Below, piece after piece: positions 1-11,640 of a DNA stretch of 64,000 bases. The notes beneath the pieces are model-generated. The model had not been told where the DNA came from. It worked only from the letters and a program-made list of their open reading frames with translations, and ran no database searches. Location: NCBI GenBank assembly GCA_017311315.1, contig CM029663.1, positions 34,886,622 through 34,950,621 on the forward strand, written 5' to 3'. The stretch's first letter is position 1. Each line of letters begins with the position of its first letter. Origin of the DNA: Dendrocalamus latiflorus (taxonomy: Eukaryota > Streptophyta > Magnoliopsida > Poales > Poaceae). The translations under genes and the position numbers were made by a program.

Positions 1-2150
1 GTAATAATCTCATTATTGAGACAAATGAAATTCTAGGGTGACAAAGGTACATGACATTCAATTTCAATGGAGGATATAACAAGGTTGGTTTAACTAACCC
101 TTAAGATTTGAACTAATATTTTATATAAATAGCAATGCACATAATTTAAAATAATTAAAACATTTCGAAATCATAGGTTCAAGATGATCAAAGGAGACTT
201 GCCTTGCTTTGAAGTTTTGCTGAGGTTTGCCGAAATTATACTCTTCGGATTAGTCGTAGTCTACACGTGAAAAGCCAGAACAAACTAAACTCAAATAAAA
301 TCTAAATAAAATCCAAAAATTATAAAATATATATTGACGGATAGATTATGATTTTAGATGAATTTAGGAGAAAGAATCAACAGATTCGGAGTTCGTATGA
401 GGGAGATCCAATATCTGGAAGTTTTGGACATCACATGAAATGATAACAAAATACGAGGATTACTTTTTGAATAGTACAATGTCGGTTGGCTATAAGGTGG
501 CTGGCGAATGGGCAAAATGGAATGTTGGCAATGAGGCGAAGGTGGTGACATGGGTACGGCGACGAGGAACGGCGGCAATCACCCGCAGTGAGTGAAAAAC
601 TGCACCGACGGCACAGTAGCGACAACTGCAGGTTGGAGAGAGATAGTACCGAGTATGGAACGTGGAGATGTAAGGTGAGCGTGGGATAGTACATGGTATG
701 GTGAAGTTAGGAAAATTATTGGCTAAGCTGAAAATTAATCGGAGACGATACAATCGACGTTTGAATGACGATAGTGGAGAAACAGGAAAATTTTGATATC
801 TTGGTGCTCGGTAGAGCGAATCCAAAACCATTTGAAAGGTAGCTACCTGGGATGGTTTGGCACGATATGACGCGAACGGATTGGGGAAAACATCACTGGA
901 TAGACGGGGACACGAGATGCCATTGGCGGCCATGGCGAGGTGTTGGAGGCGAAATTTTGTGGAGGCTTTTCGGGGAAACGGAAGGAAGCACGGCGTAGAA
1001 CGCAGTGAGGCAAGTCTAAGAAAAATTATGGCATGGGCTAAGGCTTACCGGAGGCGACGAATCGACGTCGGGAGTCACAAACGGCCATTTTCACGGAAAG
1101 CTCAATTCCTGACAATTGGCTTCACGAAAAATTAAACAAAATGGTAGAAAAATTTCTTAGAGGCTAGGACACAATATGACGCGAACAAAAATCGAAGCGC
1201 TTACCAAAAAGGGGTGTACGCGCGAAGGTACAGTTTTAGTGTCTGGGCCTGACAAGGTCGACGAGGACTCGGGGAATTTTTAGGCGAGGGCGATGGAAGC
1301 ACGATGTAGAACGTGTCGAGGCAAACTCAACGGTGCGAACGGCTCGGCCAAAGGACATCGGATGGTGGCGGAACACGGTGGAGAAGACATTTTGCGACCG
1401 TCGGGTTGACATCGGCGTTCCGGGCAAACGGAGAGGAGTTAGCATGTGGGGTTTGCGGCGAAACGAAGAGTAGAGCGTGGGGAACATGATGCTCACCTTG
1501 GTTTTGGTCGGGCATGCACGGACGGCCGGTGGCGACGCGAGGAACGACGACGCGCTATGGCCCACGGTGGCGATGGTGCTCCAGCAAAGTTCTGGTGAAG
1601 GCGAGGTGAGCACCGCGTAGAACGCGACGAGGCGAATCCGAGGATGTGCTCAAAAGTGGCAGGGCTCCACCGGACGAGGCGCAATAAGCCGAAGAACGCC
1701 GCTTGGAACACAAAAGAAAAACTCCGATTGCGCCCAAGAGAAGAGGAGTGGGGACTTGATATTTTCGGGGTTGAGTGAGGATGAGGAGGGGCTCACGGTG
1801 CTGCCTTTTATAGGGGCGGGGGAGGTCCGAGACGGGAGATCAAGAGACCATGTCCATCAATGGCATGGGTTAATTTCTCGCGAAACGGCTCATGAATGAG
1901 GGGAAAACGGTAGGGAAATGAAAGAGTTTGATGAGAGGAGTTGAATGCCATTTATTTCGCTAAAAACCGTTGAGAAAATCAAAAGTTATGGAAGGTTTAA
2001 GATGCAGCCATGGCAGCTCGCGTACGCACTCGGGAACGGCATCGTCTCTGTGAAGAAGAATACTGTAGCAGGAGAGAGAAAATAATAATAAAATAATAAT
2101 TGTTTTTCGAAAAAATAAAATAAATTCCAACAAAATTCAGAAAAATCCCA
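1..2150 (-). repeat. Truncated Ty3/gypsy-type LTR sequence (copy C)
   Basis: About 2.1 kb that aligns along its length with 35940-38020 inside the 5-kb solo LTR at 34610-39658. Shared landmarks are the 'atgatcaaagg...cttgcct' segment, the A-rich 'aaataaaatccaaaa' stretch and the GC-rich part around 1200-1750. By comparison with the flanked solo LTR its sense strand is minus. It runs off the left edge and stops abruptly near 2150, where the Tat antisense ORF begins, so both partners are truncated at that junction. Short open frames in it (for example 1236-1613) are not conserved as proteins and I do not call genes. Assignment to a Del/Tekay-type family is inference from LTR style. Confidence 0.75.
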
Positions 2151-3227
2151 CCTGCTTCCGAAGGCGCTGAGGCGGGGGCTGTAGGGCTTGGCGTCTCCGA
2201 CTTCGTCCCTCGGTGGGAGACGCTTCGTGCCTGGAGCGAGGTGGCAGAGTATGCTGGCAGCCACCTAGATCGACAGGCGCTACAGTCCTGCGGGGGTGAC
2301 CTTTTTGCGCTCGCGCTGGGTGCCTCGGAAATGAGGGTAACGTTCTCTGTTCTCGCTGCATATCCTTTGCTTATCTGATGGATAACCTTTGTTGTTACGC
2401 TCGTGTAGACGCTTGCAATTAGCAAAGCCCTAGAGGAAACTCGCGCGCGTGAGCAGAGGGCACTGGAGGACCAGCTGCGCGTCGCGGACGACGCCAACGC
2501 CGCCAAGGACGAGCACATTCGGGTGCTGTTGGTGGAGCGGGACGAGGCTATCGACGACGCGCAGCTGGTGGACGCGAACGCGAAGAACGCGGCACTGGCC
2601 GCACAACGCGTGATGGAGGAGGCTCAGCGCGTTGCGACAGAGGAGCAGACCACCCTTCTTCAGCAAATCTCCGCGCTAGAGGCGGAGAAGGAACATCTTA
2701 TTGCCTCCGTTGCTGAGAAGGCGTTATCCTGGGACAACGCGTGTGCCTCTGCGTGGAGTGCGATGGAATCTTTGGAGCGGGCCCTCCGGGGGCTTTCTGT
2801 TCACGTGGAGGACGCCACTCATAGCCGCCAAGACCTGATGGAGACGCTTGGGCGAATCGAGGAGGGCTCGAGCGTCGCCCTTTCCGGCGCCAAGGCTTTC
2901 GGCACCCATTGCAGCTACATGAGTGTTGGCCTTGCCTTCGCCTTGCTGCACGCCGGTGGGTGTGAGCATGTCAATGAGCTGGCGAACCCTTAGCTTGACT
3001 TGCCTACCCAGCCCGGGGTGATATCTGATGTCGTTCGCGCCGCCCAGCCCGCCACCCGAAACTTCCATGACCGGATTTGGAATTACATCGGGGAGGGCGT
3101 CGCCATGGTTGCTTTACAGCGGACGCTGCGGAACGAGGGGGACGTGCTTCGCTGGCTCGAAGTGGTCCCTCAGCGCAGCGAAGGCGGTGCGGGCACTCGT
3201 CGCGGCGAAGATGGCGCGGACTCATAG
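2151..3227 (+). pseudogene. Antisense extra ORF of the Tat element, C-terminal coiled-coil part
   Basis: Two exons are visible: 2151-2336 and 2409-3227, joined in phase by a 72-bp GT-AG intron (2337-2408, ending gtgtag). The product is rich in Glu, Ala, Arg and Leu and reads as a long coiled coil (roughly 2409-2720). A more ordered C-terminal segment with an F-H-D-R-I-W motif follows. This matches the C-terminal half of grass proteins labelled 'putative gypsy type transposon', which Tat elements encode antisense to gag-pol; that assignment is from memory of the family. One in-frame TAG at 2991-2993 breaks the frame, which continues open for 78 codons to a stop at 3225-3227. The N-terminal domain is missing because the sequence switches to an LTR fragment near 2150. 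No start codon is present, so no intact protein is expected. Confidence 0.72.
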
Positions 3228-3453
3228 GAATAATTCCAGGTTTTGGCGCGTTCCGCGCCGTGCGTATGTCTGCTTCTGTAATGCAACTGTCTTACTTGGG
3301 CTAAGCGAGAACTCTCCTGTGCTCTTTTTGTTATGTAATATGCTGTGAGCTGGGGGGTCATGTAAAGCACGGGTATCCAGTCTTGATGTCGCCCCTCGCT
3401 CTGATAGTAGCAAGCAGGCTTGCAAACGCTTTGCGCCTCAGACCCCAGGCTTC
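3228..3453 (+). other. 3' flank of the antisense ORF
   Basis: Non-coding sequence between the stop of the antisense ORF and the 67-bp tandem array. T-rich stretches around 3320-3350 could be 3' UTR. No gene is seen. Confidence 0.4.
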
Positions 3454-3953
3454 GAAATGGTGGCAGCGGAGCTGACGCATAGTTGAGGTAGACGCGCGAG
3501 CGCTCCGTTCCCTACCCTTTGAAGTGGTGGCAGCGGAGCTAGCGCATAGTTGAGGTAGACGTGCGAGCGCTCCGTCCCCTACCCTTCGAAGTGGTGGCAG
3601 CAGAGCTGGCGCCTAGTCGAAGTAGACGCGCGAGCGCTCCGTCCCCTACCCTTCGAAGTGGTGGCAGCGGAGCTGGCGCCTAGTCAAAGTAGACGCGCGA
3701 GCGCTCCGTCCCCTACCCTTCGAAGTGGTGGCAGCGGAGTTGGCGCCTAGTCCACGTAGACGCGCGAGCGCTCCATCTCCTACCCTTCGAAGTGGTGGCA
3801 GCGGAGCTGGCGCCTAGTCGAGGTAGACGCGCGAGCGCTCCGTCCCCTACCCTTCGAAGTGGTGGCAGCGGAGCTGGCGCCTAGTCGAAGTAGACGCGCG
3901 AGCGCTCCGTCCCCTACCCTTCGAAGTGGTGGCAGCGGAGCTGACGCCTAGTC
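3454..3953. repeat. 67-bp tandem repeat, about 7.5 copies
   Basis: The string gaagtggtggcagcggagct recurs at 3521, 3588, 3655, 3722, 3789, 3856 and 3923, and in a variant form at 3454, giving an exact 67-bp period. Each unit contains the self-complementary-leaning segment gcgcgagcgctcc. The copies are nearly identical apart from point changes. The array lies between pol and the antisense ORF of the Tat element, a position where this lineage often carries tandem repeats. Confidence 0.95.
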
Positions 3954-4850
3954 ATTGCATGCGTGGGTGCTTCGACCACATCTTATTTATAGTCCGTAGA
4001 GTGCGCAGGGATAGCACCCGTGTCTTTTTTATACTCCGAAGAGTGCGTGGGGTCGACATCCACGTCTTATTTGTACTCCGAAGAGTACACGCTGGGGCAA
4101 CGCCCATGCGTGCGCGGGGTTCGCGTCTTGTTTATACTCCGTAGAGTGCGCAGGGATAGCATCCGCGTCTTTTTTATACTCCGGAGAGTGCGTGTGGAGG
4201 CGGACCTCGACGCTACGTCTTATTTAGAGTCCGTAGATTGCGCGCGGAGGCGAGCCTCTGCGCGTTGCAGGCGGTGAAATTGCGTGCGGAGGCAAACCTC
4301 ATCGCTACGTCTTATTTATACTCCGTAGAGTGCGTGCGGAGGTGGACCTCGACGCTACGTCTTATTTAGAGTCCGTAGATTGCGCGCGGAGGCGAGCCTC
4401 TGCGCGTTGCAGGCGGTGAAATTGCGTGCGGAGGCGAACCTCATCGCTACGTCTTATTTATACTCCGTAGAGTGCGTGCGGAGGTGGACCTCGACGCTAC
4501 GTCTTATTTAGAGTCCGTAGACTGCGCGCGGAGGCGAGCCTCCACGCTTTGCGGGCGGTGAAATTGCGTGCGGAGGCGAACCTCGTCGCTACGTCTTATT
4601 TATACTCCGTAGAGTGCGTGCGGAGGCGGACCTCGACGCTACATCTTATTTAGAATCCGTAGACTGCGCGCAGAGGCGAGCCTCCGCGCGTTAAGGGTGG
4701 TGAAATTGCGTGCGGAGGTGAACCTCGTCACTACGTCTTATTTATACTCCGTAGAGTGCGTGCGGAGGTGGACCTCGACGCTACGTCTTATTTAGAGTCC
4801 GTAGACTGCGCGCGGAGGCGTCCCCCCACGCGTCTTTATTCATGCTTATG
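3954..4850. repeat. 142-bp tandem repeat with conserved cttatttata/cttatttaga halves
   Basis: From about 4160 the unit is 142 bp: cttatttata is at 4311, 4453, 4595 and 4737. Each unit has a 50-bp half beginning cttatttata and a 92-bp half beginning cttatttaga. More diverged half-units extend left to about 3960. On the element's sense (minus) strand these are TATAAATAAG and TCTAAATAAG followed by acgtag. The same two motifs alternate in the 53-bp array at 23748-24945 of a different element, in the same orientation relative to the LTRs. Confidence 0.93.
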
Positions 4851-5033
4851 CACAGTGCACACGAAGGTGATCCTTCGCGCGCTTTTGGTATGAAAACGGG
4901 AGAATTTGCATGAACGATGCACTTTATTAAATTCCCGTTTGCGCGGGTGAGCGGTTACAAGGGTTAAGGCACTAACCGCTAGCCGCTTACATCCGTCGAT
5001 GCCGTGGAAGGCCCTTGCCCTCGTGTGCTCGAC

Positions 5034-6113
5034 TTAGGCGTAATACCGCCGCAGCCTGTCCGCATTCCACGTGTGGCGGAGCGTGTGCCCTCCAAGGTGG
5101 CTAAGCGAAACGCTCCCTTCTGCAGGGCCTCTACGACGATGTACGGGCCTTCCCATTTGGACTCGAGCTTGCCTACCGTCTCCGCATGGAGTGCCATCTT
5201 AAGGACGAGGTCTCCTGGTCTGAATTCGCGCGGGTACAGCGAACGATTGCGACCACGCACCATCTGTCGTGCGTATTTTATGACGTACTGTGTTGCGCTT
5301 GCCCGATCTCCGTTAAGGAGATCCACGAACAATTGGCGTTCCTCATCTGGTGCTTGGACGAGGACCCGCCGTGAGCCAGCCTTTATTTCTTCAAGTGTGA
5401 CCGCCTCGTCACCGAAGAGGAGCTTGAATGGCGTGAACCCCGTTGGGCGTGTGACCGTTGTGCGAAGGGACCAGAGGACGCTGTGGAGATCGCCCGGCCA
5501 CTTCCCCTTTGGTAGCCCGACGAGGCGCTTCTTGATTGCGGCAGAGATAGCGCCGTTTGCCCGCTCCACTGCCCCGTTGGACTGTGGGTGTCCGACCGAA
5601 GCGAACCGGAGGGTGATGCCCACGTTGCCGCAGAATTCTTTGAATGGGGCTGCATCGAATTGCAGATCGTTGTTTGCCCACCAGAGACCTTGGTTGGAGG
5701 TGCGAGCCGCAGAGACCCGCATGAATTTCTGCGAGGAGGCGCTTTCCTTTTTCGTGTGGGAGGCACCGTAGGAGCGGTGCACAGACCCCCTTCTTGTAGA
5801 GCGCCCCGTCGAGCACCTGGAAGGACCTGGCGCGGTGTTGGAAACGCCTGAGCTCGGAGGGGTCATCCGGTTCCGCGATGCCATGTAGAAAAGCGAAAAG
5901 GGGTTCCCGCCAGTCACCTTGCTGGGTGATCTGGTGGACGAGGGCCGCATCCCGATTATCCTGCGCTATGGCCGCCGCTGGCAGGATTTCGTAAAATGCC
6001 CCTTCGGGAATTGGGAGCTGCTGACTGGCAGCCTTGGCTAGGACGTCAGCTTGCTCGTTGTCTGCTCGAGGGATGGCCTTCACCGTGACACCCAAAAAGT
6101 GCCATTCCTTCAG
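5034..6113 (-). pseudogene. Tat pol: integrase region, internally deleted
   Basis: The frame ending at 5409 starts with linker sequence after RNase H and the N-terminal zinc-binding part (H-A-G-L-C-G-S-H near 5680). It then loses register. Another frame (5950-4979) supplies the C-terminal catalytic core, including N-N-D-L-Q-F-D and the G-H-P-Q-S-N-G-A-V-E-R-A-N motif with the catalytic Glu, followed by a basic C-terminal tail with E-G-P-Y. The first catalytic Asp and the middle of the core are missing, so a deletion of a few hundred bases is likely. The ancestral stop is probably the TAA at 5034-5036, directly after an R-L-R-R-Y-Y-A tail that sits in yet another frame. Several indels are therefore needed to explain this block, and it cannot encode a working integrase. 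Confidence 0.8.
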
Positions 6114-6911
6114 TCATACGGCTGCTAGGTACTTGGCTAGCTCCGGGTCCTTGGCCTGGTATGACTTGTCCACATGGCCCGCCACTAACCGGGAATCAGT
6201 GCGGATGAGGACTCGCCTTGCTCCCATCGCTTTGAGCTTCCCGAGGCCGAAGAGTAACACCTCGTATTCGGCCATGTTGTTCGTAGCCGGAAACGCTAGG
6301 CGCGCCGAGTACAACAGGCGCTGCCCCTCAGGTGTGGTGATAAAGGCGCCCACCCCTGCGCCCGCAACACCGTACGCTCCGTCGGTGTTAAGCGTCCACA
6401 CCGGGTCTTCGACCTGGAGGGCGGGCTGAGCTGGAGGGGTCCATTCCGCGAGGAAGTCCGCCAGAACCTGAGACTTGATCGCCGTTCGAGAGGCGTATGT
6501 TAGGGAGAATGGGGCCAGCTCGGTCGCCCATTTACCAATTCGCCCTGAGGACTCCTTGTTGTGCAGCATCTCCGCCAGAGGGAACGAGGATGGCACCGTT
6601 ATCGGGTGCGCCAGGGAGTAATGCCGAAGTTTTCTTGAAGCCATGACCAGCACGTAAGTAAGCTTCTCGAGCTCGGTATATCGCGTTTTGGCGCCCTGGA
6701 GGGCTTCGGAGACAAAGTACACTGGCCGCTGGAGCGCGCCCTCTTCAAGGACGAGGACGGCGCTGACCGCCGTTGCCGAGGCAGCGAGGTAGAGTAGGAG
6801 GGGAGCCTCTGGTGCTGGGGCCACCAGAGTGGGAAGGGTTGCGAGGTGTTTCTTGAGGTCGTCGAAGGCCTTTGCACAGTCGTCGTCCCAATGAAATGCA
6901 TCGCTACCGCG
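6114..6911 (-). pseudogene. Tat pol: RNase H plus second archaeal-type RNase H
   Basis: The open frame begins upstream of 6824 with the RT-RNase H linker (F-H-W-D-D-D-C-A-K-A-F) and passes through the usual retroviral RNase H region (T-R-Y-T-E-L-E-K-L). It then enters a second RNase H with N-T-D-G-A-Y and the diagnostic T-N-N-M-A-E-Y-E block followed by R-T-D-S-R-L-V. This second, archaeal-like RNase HI is characteristic of the Tat lineage. The frame ends at a TGA (6114-6116), after which the same frame reads on as L-K-E-W-H; this suggests a CGA to TGA change at a CpG. A one-base shift near 6905-6912 separates this block from the reverse transcriptase. Confidence 0.85.
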
Positions 6912-7767
6912 GAGTCTTGAAAAATGGTAAACCCCGCTCCGCCGCTCTGGAGAGGAAACAGCTCAAGGCCGCCATGCGGCCTGCCAGCCTATGGACCTCC
7001 CGCATCGTCTTGGGAGGTTCCATGCCCAGGATAGCGTCAACCTTGTCGGGGTTCGCTTGAATGCCTCGCCCGGATACGAGGAAGCCCAAGAGCTTGCCCG
7101 CCTGTACACCGAAGACACATTTGTCCGAATTGAGCTTAATGCCCGCCTTCTTGAGGTTATCGAAAGTCTCCTGAAGATCCCGACCGTGGGAGGCGAGCTG
7201 CCTGGTTTTTACTACCACGTCGTCCACGTAGGCCTCCACATTCCTTCCTAGCTGGACGGCCAGGGCCAGCGCGACGAGGCGGGTAAAGGTTGCGCCCGCG
7301 TTCTTCAGGCCGAAGGGCAGCCTTACGAAGCAAAAGGTCCCCACCGGCGTAATGAAGCTGGTTTTATCCTCGTCATCCTTGGCCATGTAGACCTGATGGT
7401 AGCCGGAGTAGGCGTCCAAGAAGCTCATGACCTCGCATCCGACGGTAGCATCGACCAGTTGATCTATGCGCGGCAGAGGGTAATCGTCCTTCGGGCATAC
7501 CTTGTTGAGGGTGGTAAAGTCAATGAACATGCGTCAAGCGCCGCTGGCCTTTTTGACCAGCACCGGATTGGCGAGCCAGTCCGGATGTTGAACCTCGCGG
7601 ATAACCCCCGCTCGAAGGAGCTTCGCCACCTCCACCTTGGCCGCTTGCTGCCGGTCGATGGACATACGGTGAAGTTTCTGCTTGACGGGCTTGGCGTCAG
7701 AGCGGATCGCGAGGTTATGTTCGATGAGGGCGCGGTCCACTCCTTTGATATCCTCCGGGGACCACAC
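6904..7767 (-). pseudogene. Tat pol: reverse transcriptase
   Basis: The N-terminal palm is read from 7767 (E-V-Q-H-P-D-W-L-A-N-P-V-L-V-K-K). It continues in the same frame after a TGA at 7534-7536, where the family has Trp, so TGG to TGA is the likely lesion. The rest holds F-I-D-F-T-T-L-N-K-V-C-P-K-D, the L-P-F-G-L-K-N-A block and the catalytic Y-V-D-D. All the residues expected of a gypsy reverse transcriptase are visible. The stop and the following frameshift make it non-functional as a single polyprotein. Confidence 0.88.
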
Positions 7768-8697
7768 GAAGATGTCTATGTTGGCCTAGAGGACTCGGAG
7801 CAAGTCTTGCTCTACGTCCGGAGGGAGGCCCTCGCCTATGGATACGAACTGCCCCTCCGCCTGGAGCGGCACCCTCTTCACACCTCCCTCCGGGGTGGGG
7901 CTTGGGTGTCCATCCTGGAGCGGATGGCGTGTCCGCCTGGTATTTGTCGGTGAGGGCGTGCACCTTGCGATGCAAGCGTCCAGCTCCGATTTTGATGCTC
8001 TGAGCCATATCCTGATCGCCGAAGAGGGTGATAACGCCCCGCCGTCCTGGGAGCTTCATGCATAAGAATGCGTAGTGTGGGACCGCTTCGAAGGAGTTGA
8101 TGGCAGGCCGGCCCAGGATGGCATTGTACGGATACGAGACGTCCACGACGTCGAAGATGACATCTTCAGTCCTAGCGTTGTCGGCCTGGCACAAGGAGAC
8201 TTGGAGGCGAATCTGACCCAGAGCCTTCAGAGGCTACCCTCCGAGACCCTGGAGGGGGCTTCCGAAGCTTTTAACAGGCTACGAGGTATTCCCATACGAT
8301 CAAGGGCCTCCGCAAACAAGATGTTTGCGGAGCTCCCTCCGTCAATGAGGATACGCCTGACGTCGCAACCTGCAATGCCGGCCTGGATGACCAAAGGATC
8401 TTGGTGGGGGAATTCCACACCCTGGGCATCGGCTGACGTGAAGGTGATGCTGCAATGGGACGCCAGCAAAGGTAGTTGCGTCGGGGAAGTGCTCGACGAA
8501 GAGCCTCCAGCGATGACATTAATACCACGGCACTGGGTCTCTCCGGGGGACCCAGCACGCAAGGGACTGTCTTGCGTACGCTGTACGTGGGCTATTGCGG
8601 GGCTCCGTGTCTCTGAGGCCCGTACATGGGCCACCGCTTGCCGTAACGCCGCAACCTTGGTGCATGTCCACGTGAAGTGGCCCCCGTAACCGTGCAC
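7715..8697 (-). pseudogene. Tat gag/pol junction: zinc knuckle remnant and aspartic protease
   Basis: The frame 8697-8227 begins with a Cys/His-rich piece (H-G-Y-G-G-H-F-T-W-T-C-T) resembling the gag zinc knuckle. It reaches I-L-I-D-G-G-S-S-A-N-I-L-F, the D-G-G-S-S form of the protease active site used by Tat elements. A second frame (8194-7715) continues the protease C-terminus (Y-N-A-I-L-G-R-P-A-I-N) and the linker to reverse transcriptase. The change of frame around 8195-8230 is a frameshift. Confidence 0.82.
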
Positions 8698-8746
8698 CTC
8701 GCACCATCTGCCGTATTCTAGGAGTTCTTGCTCCGTACGCGGCTTC

Positions 8747-10127
8747 TCATCGCGGGCTCCTTCGCGCCCCCCCGACGCGCGAGATTAGCGCGGCTTCCTG
8801 GGGGACGCCTTGCGCAGCGAGGACGTGGTGGGCCTTGTGGGGTCTTCGCCGGTTACGCCGGGGCTGACGCCTGTCGCCTGGTGAAGTTTGGTGTACCCCG
8901 TCGTCGACGGGCTCACGAGTGTCGCCCACGAACACTTTCCTGTGCTTCGTCCTCAGGTTGTCTCTTGTGCTGCTCCTTTGCGACAAGTCTTCCGTTTGCC
9001 CGGCGTTGGAGTCGGTGCCGTTGCGCCCTCGCGCGTCCTCCTTGAATCGGGCGTACGCTTCCATTTTGTCGAAGAGCTCTGCCTCCGACTTGAGTGGCTT
9101 CCGCGCGCTATACTCAGCGAGCGGTCCCGGGCGGAGAGCTTGTATCGCTGCGTTGATAACGGTTGCCTCGCTAACATCCCTGACTTGGCAACGTACCTTG
9201 GCGAAGCATTTAAAGTAAGTCTGGAGCCCCTCCTCGAGTTTCTGTTTAACTGCGAAGAGCTGGTCCGCATCGATACGCTCGACGTAGCTTCCCTGGAAGT
9301 TGTTGTAGAGCCGATCGCAGATCTGTTCCCACGCGTGGATGGACTGTGGTTCGATGGTGAAGAACCAGGTTAGCGCCGCTCCTTGTAACGCGAGGGGGAG
9401 TCCCTTTGCCTTCGTAAAGTCCCTTTGTCTCGTACACGCATACGAATTCGCGTGGGTCGGAATCACCCTTGTACGCTTTGATGACGCTCGGGAACTTGAA
9501 GTCCTCGGGCCACATCGCTTGCTGCAGGTCCACGGAGAGCGGGGACTCCGGGTCTATGCGCCGTAGGGGAACACGACTGGGCGTAATAGCATCGCGGCTA
9601 TTCGCCCTCTCCGAGGTGGGCTGAGACGCCGCCACCGGTGTTGTGCGTCGGCTCCGAGCCTCTTGTTTGCCTCGCACGGCTCCGCGGAGGTCTGACAGCT
9701 CCCGTTGGCATGCGCTGAGGGCCGCCAGCAGGGCTGTCTCCACCGTGGGCGTGGTTGGGGCCGCCGACACGCTTGGCGATGCGACCGGGACGGCGGCGGC
9801 CACGGTCTGTGCGCCCGATCTGCCCGCAGCGCTGGCGCGGAGGACCCCGGAGCTGGAGACGAAGCTCGCGTCGTCGCCGGGATCGCCCACCGCTCCCGCG
9901 CCGAGTAAAGAAGTGGACGCGCCTGCGTTGTCACCGCTGGGGTTGGTGGTCGGGGTAGTGGTGGCGGGGTTGGGCGTCGCGTCGTGGACGCTGGTGCTCA
10001 CGATCGTCACATCCGCGCCGCCATCCGTACCTGTAGCTACTAAGGCCGAAGCCTTGGTATTGACGCGAGATTTCGCCACCTCCGCCTTCTTCTTCGCCGC
10101 CGACGGTGAAGCTTTCTTTGGTGCCAT
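8747..10127 (-). pseudogene. Tat gag
   Basis: The start codon at 10127 opens a 293-codon frame whose first residues (M-A-P-K-K-A) match the gag start of the young relative at 63921. It has a long Ala/Ser/Thr/Pro-rich low-complexity N-terminus and then the core of retrotransposon gag. A frameshift near 9420-9445 moves the core to a second frame (9466-8747) with L-P-L-A-L-Q-G-A-A-L-T-W-F and an F-Q-G-S-Y motif, typical of gypsy gag. The C-terminal part is basic and decays before the zinc-knuckle remnant. The ATG lies 33 bp downstream of the PBS on the minus strand. Confidence 0.85.
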
Positions 10128-10160
10128 CCTCCTTCAGACCTGGCGGCTTGCTCTTGTCCT

Positions 10161-10180
10161 CCCCCACGGACGGCGCCAAC
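10161..10180 (-). promoter_or_regulatory. Primer binding site of the Tat element
   Basis: On the minus strand the bases directly after the LTR end (CCACAACA) read GTTGGCGCCGTCCGTGGGG. The same string follows the LTR at 63866. Position and conservation mark it as the PBS. Which tRNA primes is not settled here; it is not the usual initiator-Met type. Confidence 0.8.
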
Positions 10181-10528
<348 letters not shown>

Positions 10529-11517
10529 CCCCGTAGTCAGCTATATTCTATTATCCCACCAGTGTAAACATTCACCGGAAGCTATACTGTCTGTTAAAGC
10601 TGTAGACCAACAATTGTTATTTCACTTCCCACTTTTCTAAAATTCCATCGGTCCACTTATTTAGCCAATTCAATCACACTACTAGTTTTCAGGTCTAGGA
10701 CAACGGAGCGAAATCGTTGCAATAGGGCCAAAATAGATGCAATATGTACCTATTGCAACACATCACTTCCGTTGGCAAGCGTGGCAAGTACTTGCGTGCT
10801 TAAAAGATTGTGCAACGGATTGTGGTTTCGTTGCAATACCTATGGTTAAGAAAAGTGTCACAAATTCTGTCTTTACCTACATGTATAGGTCATAAAGTAT
10901 ATCTTGCTTCATGGTTTTAGACTAGAAATCTAGAGACTGCACTTTAATATTCAGGGACTTGACGAAGTTGTTCCATTTGCTGGTTCAGAACTTGCAGTAC
11001 CTGTGCTCATACGAGGACATATTCTCAATTCCAATATACCACTTAAACAAATATGCTATACCTTTTTATTACTTTTGGTATATTTAAATACTAATGCTAA
11101 GATACTCCAATATGACATAGTTAAAAAAATTCATTGAAGGCATTTATTTTCATGTAATTTGGTGAGTGAAATAAGGAGCAAGGATGTGTGGCTTGTTAAT
11201 TGAATTAGCTCAACTGGAAGTGTAATTTTTTGCTTTGGTGTTTGGGTATGAAGGTTTCGGGAACATTCATCACAGAGTGTGATAAATGTGTAGAAATTTG
11301 CAAGGAGATGCTTGCAGCGGATGGTTGAAAACCAGGCGATACAATGGAATGTCTATATGTTTGTGACTACTTCAATTGATAAAATGAAGCTTATGAGTAT
11401 ATGTATATGCATGTTTTTTAAATTCAAGTAGTCTATATGTCCAATTATATTTAAATGAACATGGGTTAATGTAATTCTTTTGGAATGGTAAATAATTATG
11501 TTGCTCTTTGTGTTGCA

Positions 11518-11640
11518 GATAATTTGAATGGAGTTAAAATTCTTGGAAGGATCATAAGTGTTGACAATGCCAACATGTGCAAGGTAGTATAGGAGGAGTA
11601 CGAAGACAAGCAACATGGAAAGGAGGTTCAGGTGTCTTGA
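11518..11640 (+). pseudogene. Captured fragment of an RBMX2/CCCH-25-like RRM gene
   Basis: A tttgtgttgcag acceptor-like site precedes a frame reading D-N-L-N-G-V-K-I-L-G-R-I-I-S-V-D. This closely resembles the last strands of the RRM of plant RBMX2/Ist3-type proteins (D-N-L-N-G-A-K-V-L-G-R-x-I-R-V-D-H). A TAG follows soon after, and the Glu/Lys-rich continuation expected in the family (E-E-Y-E-D-K) is still readable beyond it. The parent protein acts in pre-mRNA splicing; this copy is a short exon relic inside a CACTA element and cannot encode a full RRM. A part of the fragment (ggaaaggaggttca) is repeated at about 11738. The identification is from memory of the family. Confidence 0.5.

Noticed and set aside
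1236..1613. Open frames in the GC-rich core of LTR copies (also 37178-37642, 15758-16105, 48438-48755)
   Set aside because: They lie in LTR sequence, differ between copies and show no protein family.
5004..5771. 255-codon plus-strand frame
   Set aside because: It is antisense to the integrase region of Tat pol, whose motifs are clear on the minus strand.
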